From NCBI GenBank assembly GCA_052038485.1, contig JBQGCL010000152.1, positions 1 to 13,365 of the forward strand: 13,365 nucleotides of DNA. The letters are read 5' to 3'. The stretch comes from JACVRW01 sp052038485 (GTDB taxonomy: Bacteria; Actinomycetota; Thermoleophilia; Solirubrobacterales; Thermoleophilaceae). The position numbers and the translations under genes are program-made. Position 1 is the first letter of the stretch. Each line of letters starts with the position of its first letter. Below the pieces are notes generated by a model that was not told the DNA's origin, made no database searches, and saw only the letters and a program-made list of their open reading frames with translations. Positions 11,404 through 13,365 of the stretch are shown here, piece by piece.

Positions 11404-13365
11404 CTAGCGCTTGCCCGGGTCGATGCGGGTGACCGTGTCGCTCCCGTTGTTGGAGACCCAGAGCGACTTGGCGCCGTACGCGAGCCCGACCGGAGTCTGG
11501 CCGACCTTGATCGGCGCTCCAGCCACCTTGAACGTCTTCGGGTCGATGCGCACGACGGTGCCGTCGGTCTCGTTGACGACCCAGAGGTAGCCGCCGGCCG
11601 CTGCCATCTCCTTGGGCTTGTTGCCGACCGCGATCGGCGGGCCGACCTTCGCGCCCGATTGCGGATCGAGGCGCTGGACCGTGCCGCTCTCGATGGCGCT
11701 GGAGACCCAGATGAACCCGAACGCCTCGAAGACAGCCCGGATGTTCCTGCCGACGCCCTCGGTGACGCCGACCTGCGCCCCCGTCTCCGGGTCGAGGCGG
11801 GTGACGCTGTTGCCGAAGCTGTTGGTCACCCAGACGAAGTTCTTGCCGGCGAGGATGCCGATCGGCTTCCTGCCGACCTGGATGGCGGGCTGGGGGGTGC
11901 CGGAGATGAGGTCGATGCGGGTGACGCTGTCGGAGTCGCCGTTGGCGACCCAGAGGGAGCTCTTGCCGAGGGAGAGGCCCTCGGGTCCTTGGCCGACGGC
12001 GAACTCCTTGGAGGCGCCGGGGTCGCCCTCCTCGAATCGGGTGACCGTGCCGTCGTCGGTGTTGGCGACCCACACGACGCCGTCCCGGGCCTCGACCTCG
12101 TCGGGATTGGTGCCGACCGGGATCGGGTCGCCGATCGGCTCATCGGTGTCGGTGTCGATGCGGACGAGCGCGTTGCCGCGCGAGTTCGAGACCCAGACGC
12201 GGTTGCCGTCGACGGCGATGCCGTCGGGTCCGTCGCCGGCGGGGATGGCCTTGGCGAGCACCTTCGGAGCGGCGGACTGGCCGCCTTGCCCGCCGCCGCC
12301 TTTGTCGTTGCCGCCATCGCCGGTCTGGTCGCTGAAGGACTGGCCGCCGCCGCCACCGTCGTCGCCGCCGCTGTCGAAGACCCCGGCGGCCGCGAGGGTG
12401 ACGGTGACCCCGACGATGAGCGCGGCCGCGAGCAGGATCGGAAAGACGCCGGAGCGCCGCGGAGCGCGCGGCGCGGGAGCGCCGGCGGGCGGGGTCGCGA
12501 CGGGAGGCGGCGAAGCGGCGGGCGGCGAAGCGGCGGGCGGCGGCGAAGGGGCGGGCGCCGAAGGGGCGGGCGGCGAAGCGGCGGGCGGGGAGGCGGGCGG
12601 CTGCCCGCTCGGCGGAGCGGCGGCGGCCGGTGCGGCGGCGGCCGGCGGGGGCGCGGCCGGTGGCGGCGAGAGCTCGGTCGCTCCCGGGGTCGCTTCGGGC
12701 TTCGCGATCTCCGTTGGTGGGGCTGCCAGGCCGGTTGCCAGGCTGCGTTCGGGTTGCGAGGGGTCGTTTCCCGTCAGCGCCGCCCGGGCGGCGCGGCCCA
12801 GGTCGCCGGCGGAGGGGTAGCGCTCGTCTGCGTCCTTCGCGAGCGCTCGCGCGATCACCGCGTCCAGGGCCGGCGGCGTCCCGGGTGCCGTATCGCTCGC
12901 GCTCGGCGGTGGGTCGTGCAGCTGCGCGTACATCTTCGCGACCTCGCTGTCGCGGTCGTAGGGCGCCCTCCCGGTCAGCGCGTGGAAGAGCAGGCATCCG
13001 AGCGCGTACACGTCGGTTCGCGCATCGGCGCGCTCTCCCTTGATCTGCTCGGGCGGCATGTAGTCGGGCGTCCCCACGAACGCCCCGGTGCGGGTCAGCC
13101 CCGTCTCCGAGCCGGCCCGCTTGGTCAGGCCGAAGTCGGTCAGGTAGACGTGCTCCTGACCGTGCGCCGTCGTCAGCATCACGTTGGCCGGCTTCACGTC
13201 GCGGTGCACCAGGCCGCCCTTGTGCGCCGCGTCGAGCGCGGCCGCCACCTGCTCCGCGATGGTCACCGCCCGCTCCGGCTCGAGGTGACCCTCGGACAGG
13301 ATCACCGACCGCAGGTCGGTCCCCTCGACCCAGCGCATCGCGATGAACAGGCGGCCGTCCGACTC
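11404..13365 (-). CDS. Membrane Ser/Thr protein kinase with seven-bladed beta-propeller sensor, N-terminus beyond window
   Basis: The frame runs from the right edge to a TAG at 11404 (653 residues visible); the glycine loop and catalytic lysine lie outside. The kinase part keeps HRDVKPAN, DFGLTKR, a TxT in the activation segment (LTRTG) and GTPDYMPPEQ. It is followed by a Pro/Ala linker of about 80 residues (12454-12690), one membrane helix (about 12376-12450) after a basic RAPRRSG, and a Gly/Asp-rich outer stretch. The exported domain is built from seven repeats of about 40 residues (11407-12249), each with a VWV/LWV strand, an N after it, and TVTRID-like and xVGxxP motifs: a YVTN/NHL-like propeller. 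Mycobacterium tuberculosis PknD has a comparable layout with a six-bladed NHL propeller. The propeller likely senses an extracellular ligand such as a glycan or peptide. Substrates are unknown; the FHA proteins in this window are plausible readers. Confidence 0.92.
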   Translation of the reverse strand, partial: ESDGRLFIAMRWVEGTDLRSVILSEGHLEPERAVTIAEQVAAALDAAHKGGLVHRDVKPANVMLTTAHGQEHVYLTDFGLTKRAGSETGLTRTGAFVGTPDYMPPEQIKGERADARTDVYALGCLLFHALTGRAPYDRDSEVAKMYAQLHDPPPSASDTAPGTPPALDAVIARALAKDADERYPSAGDLGRAARAALTGNDPSQPERSLATGLAAPPTEIAKPEATPGATELSPPPAAPPPAAAAPAAAAPPSGQPPASPPAASPPAPSAPAPSPPPAASPPAASPPPVATPPAGAPAPRAPRRSGVFPILLAAALIVGVTVTLAAAGVFDSGGDDGGGGGQSFSDQTGDGGNDKGGGGQGGQSAAPKVLAKAIPAGDGPDGIAVDGNRVWVSNSRGNALVRIDTDTDEPIGDPIPVGTNPDEVEARDGVVWVANTDDGTVTRFEEGDPGASKEFAVGQGPEGLSLGKSSLWVANGDSDSVTRIDLISGTPQPAIQVGRKPIGILAGKNFVWVTNSFGNSVTRLDPETGAQVGVTEGVGRNIRAVFEAFGFIWVSSAIESGTVQRLDPQSGAKVGPPIAVGNKPKEMAAAGGYLWVVNETDGTVVRIDPKTFKVAGAPIKVGQTPVGLAYGAKSLWVSNNGSDTVTRIDPGKR
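11407..12249 (-). repeat. Seven-blade YVTN/NHL-like beta-propeller repeats
   Basis: Seven consecutive units of 42, 40, 40, 42, 41, 41 and 35 residues were aligned by eye. Each begins with an xVGxxP-type turn (P missing in blade 5) and contains W-V-x-N and a TRID-like strand end; the last blade is short, which would fit ring closure with the first strand. The repeats diverge at DNA level, so this is an old protein repeat and not recent duplication. Confidence 0.8.
12376..12450 (-). other. Single membrane helix of the propeller kinase
   Basis: The encoded stretch is about 25 residues rich in Ala, Val, Leu and Ile, preceded on the N-terminal side by RAPRR and followed by DSGGDD. The positive-inside rule puts the kinase in the cytosol and the propeller outside. 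Confidence 0.85.
12454..12690 (-). repeat. Pro/Ala-coding low-complexity tract in the kinase linker
   Basis: The plus strand shows repeated GGCGAAGCGGCGG and GGCGGCC units; in the kinase frame they give PPAAS and PPAPS runs. It resembles the tract at 1-240 in composition and in its place after a signalling domain. It probably forms a flexible juxtamembrane spacer. Confidence 0.75.

Overview
This window comes from a very GC-rich bacterial chromosome. The gene content points to a high-GC actinobacterium, possibly of the Thermoleophilia/Solirubrobacter type (inference). It carries Hanks-type Ser/Thr kinases, several FHA domains, a cyclase-ATPase signalling protein, GTG starts, TAnnnT-only promoters and apparently leaderless transcripts. 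Coding density is close to 100%. I found no RNA genes, mobile elements, CRISPR arrays or phage genes, and no gene-free stretch longer than about 55 bases. Ten protein genes can be supported; the first and last run off the window.

Layout. (1) 1-887, minus: a protein with two tandem FHA domains and a long Pro/Ala linker, its C-terminus outside the window. (2) 942-4941, plus: a tight three-gene unit made of a zinc-ribbon / class III cyclase / AAA-type ATPase / FHA fusion, an FHA-helix-turn-helix regulator, and a soluble Ser/Thr kinase. (3) 4938-9111, minus: an envelope glycan operon read as GT39-type membrane glycosyltransferase, then a cellulose-synthase-like GT2 without a PilZ domain, then a GH8 endoglucanase lipoprotein. 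(4) 9145-11399, plus: a stand-alone cyclic-nucleotide-binding domain overlapping a GH15 glucoamylase/trehalase-like enzyme. (5) 11404-13365, minus: a membrane Ser/Thr kinase with a Pro/Ala linker, one membrane helix and a seven-bladed extracellular beta-propeller; its N-terminus lies beyond the right edge.

How the parts may fit. Phospho-threonine signalling (two kinases, four FHA domains) and cyclic-nucleotide signalling (one cyclase, one binding domain) surround a set of beta- and alpha-glucan enzymes. The synthase lacks the c-di-GMP receptor usual in bacterial cellulose synthases. A reasonable but unproven reading is a glucan or exopolysaccharide module controlled by phosphorylation and cyclic nucleotides instead of c-di-GMP. 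All four transcription units whose heads lie in the window begin with a TAnnnT box 6-8 bases before the start codon and no Shine-Dalgarno, which suggests leaderless mRNAs. Both convergent junctions are so tight that no separate terminator fits between them.
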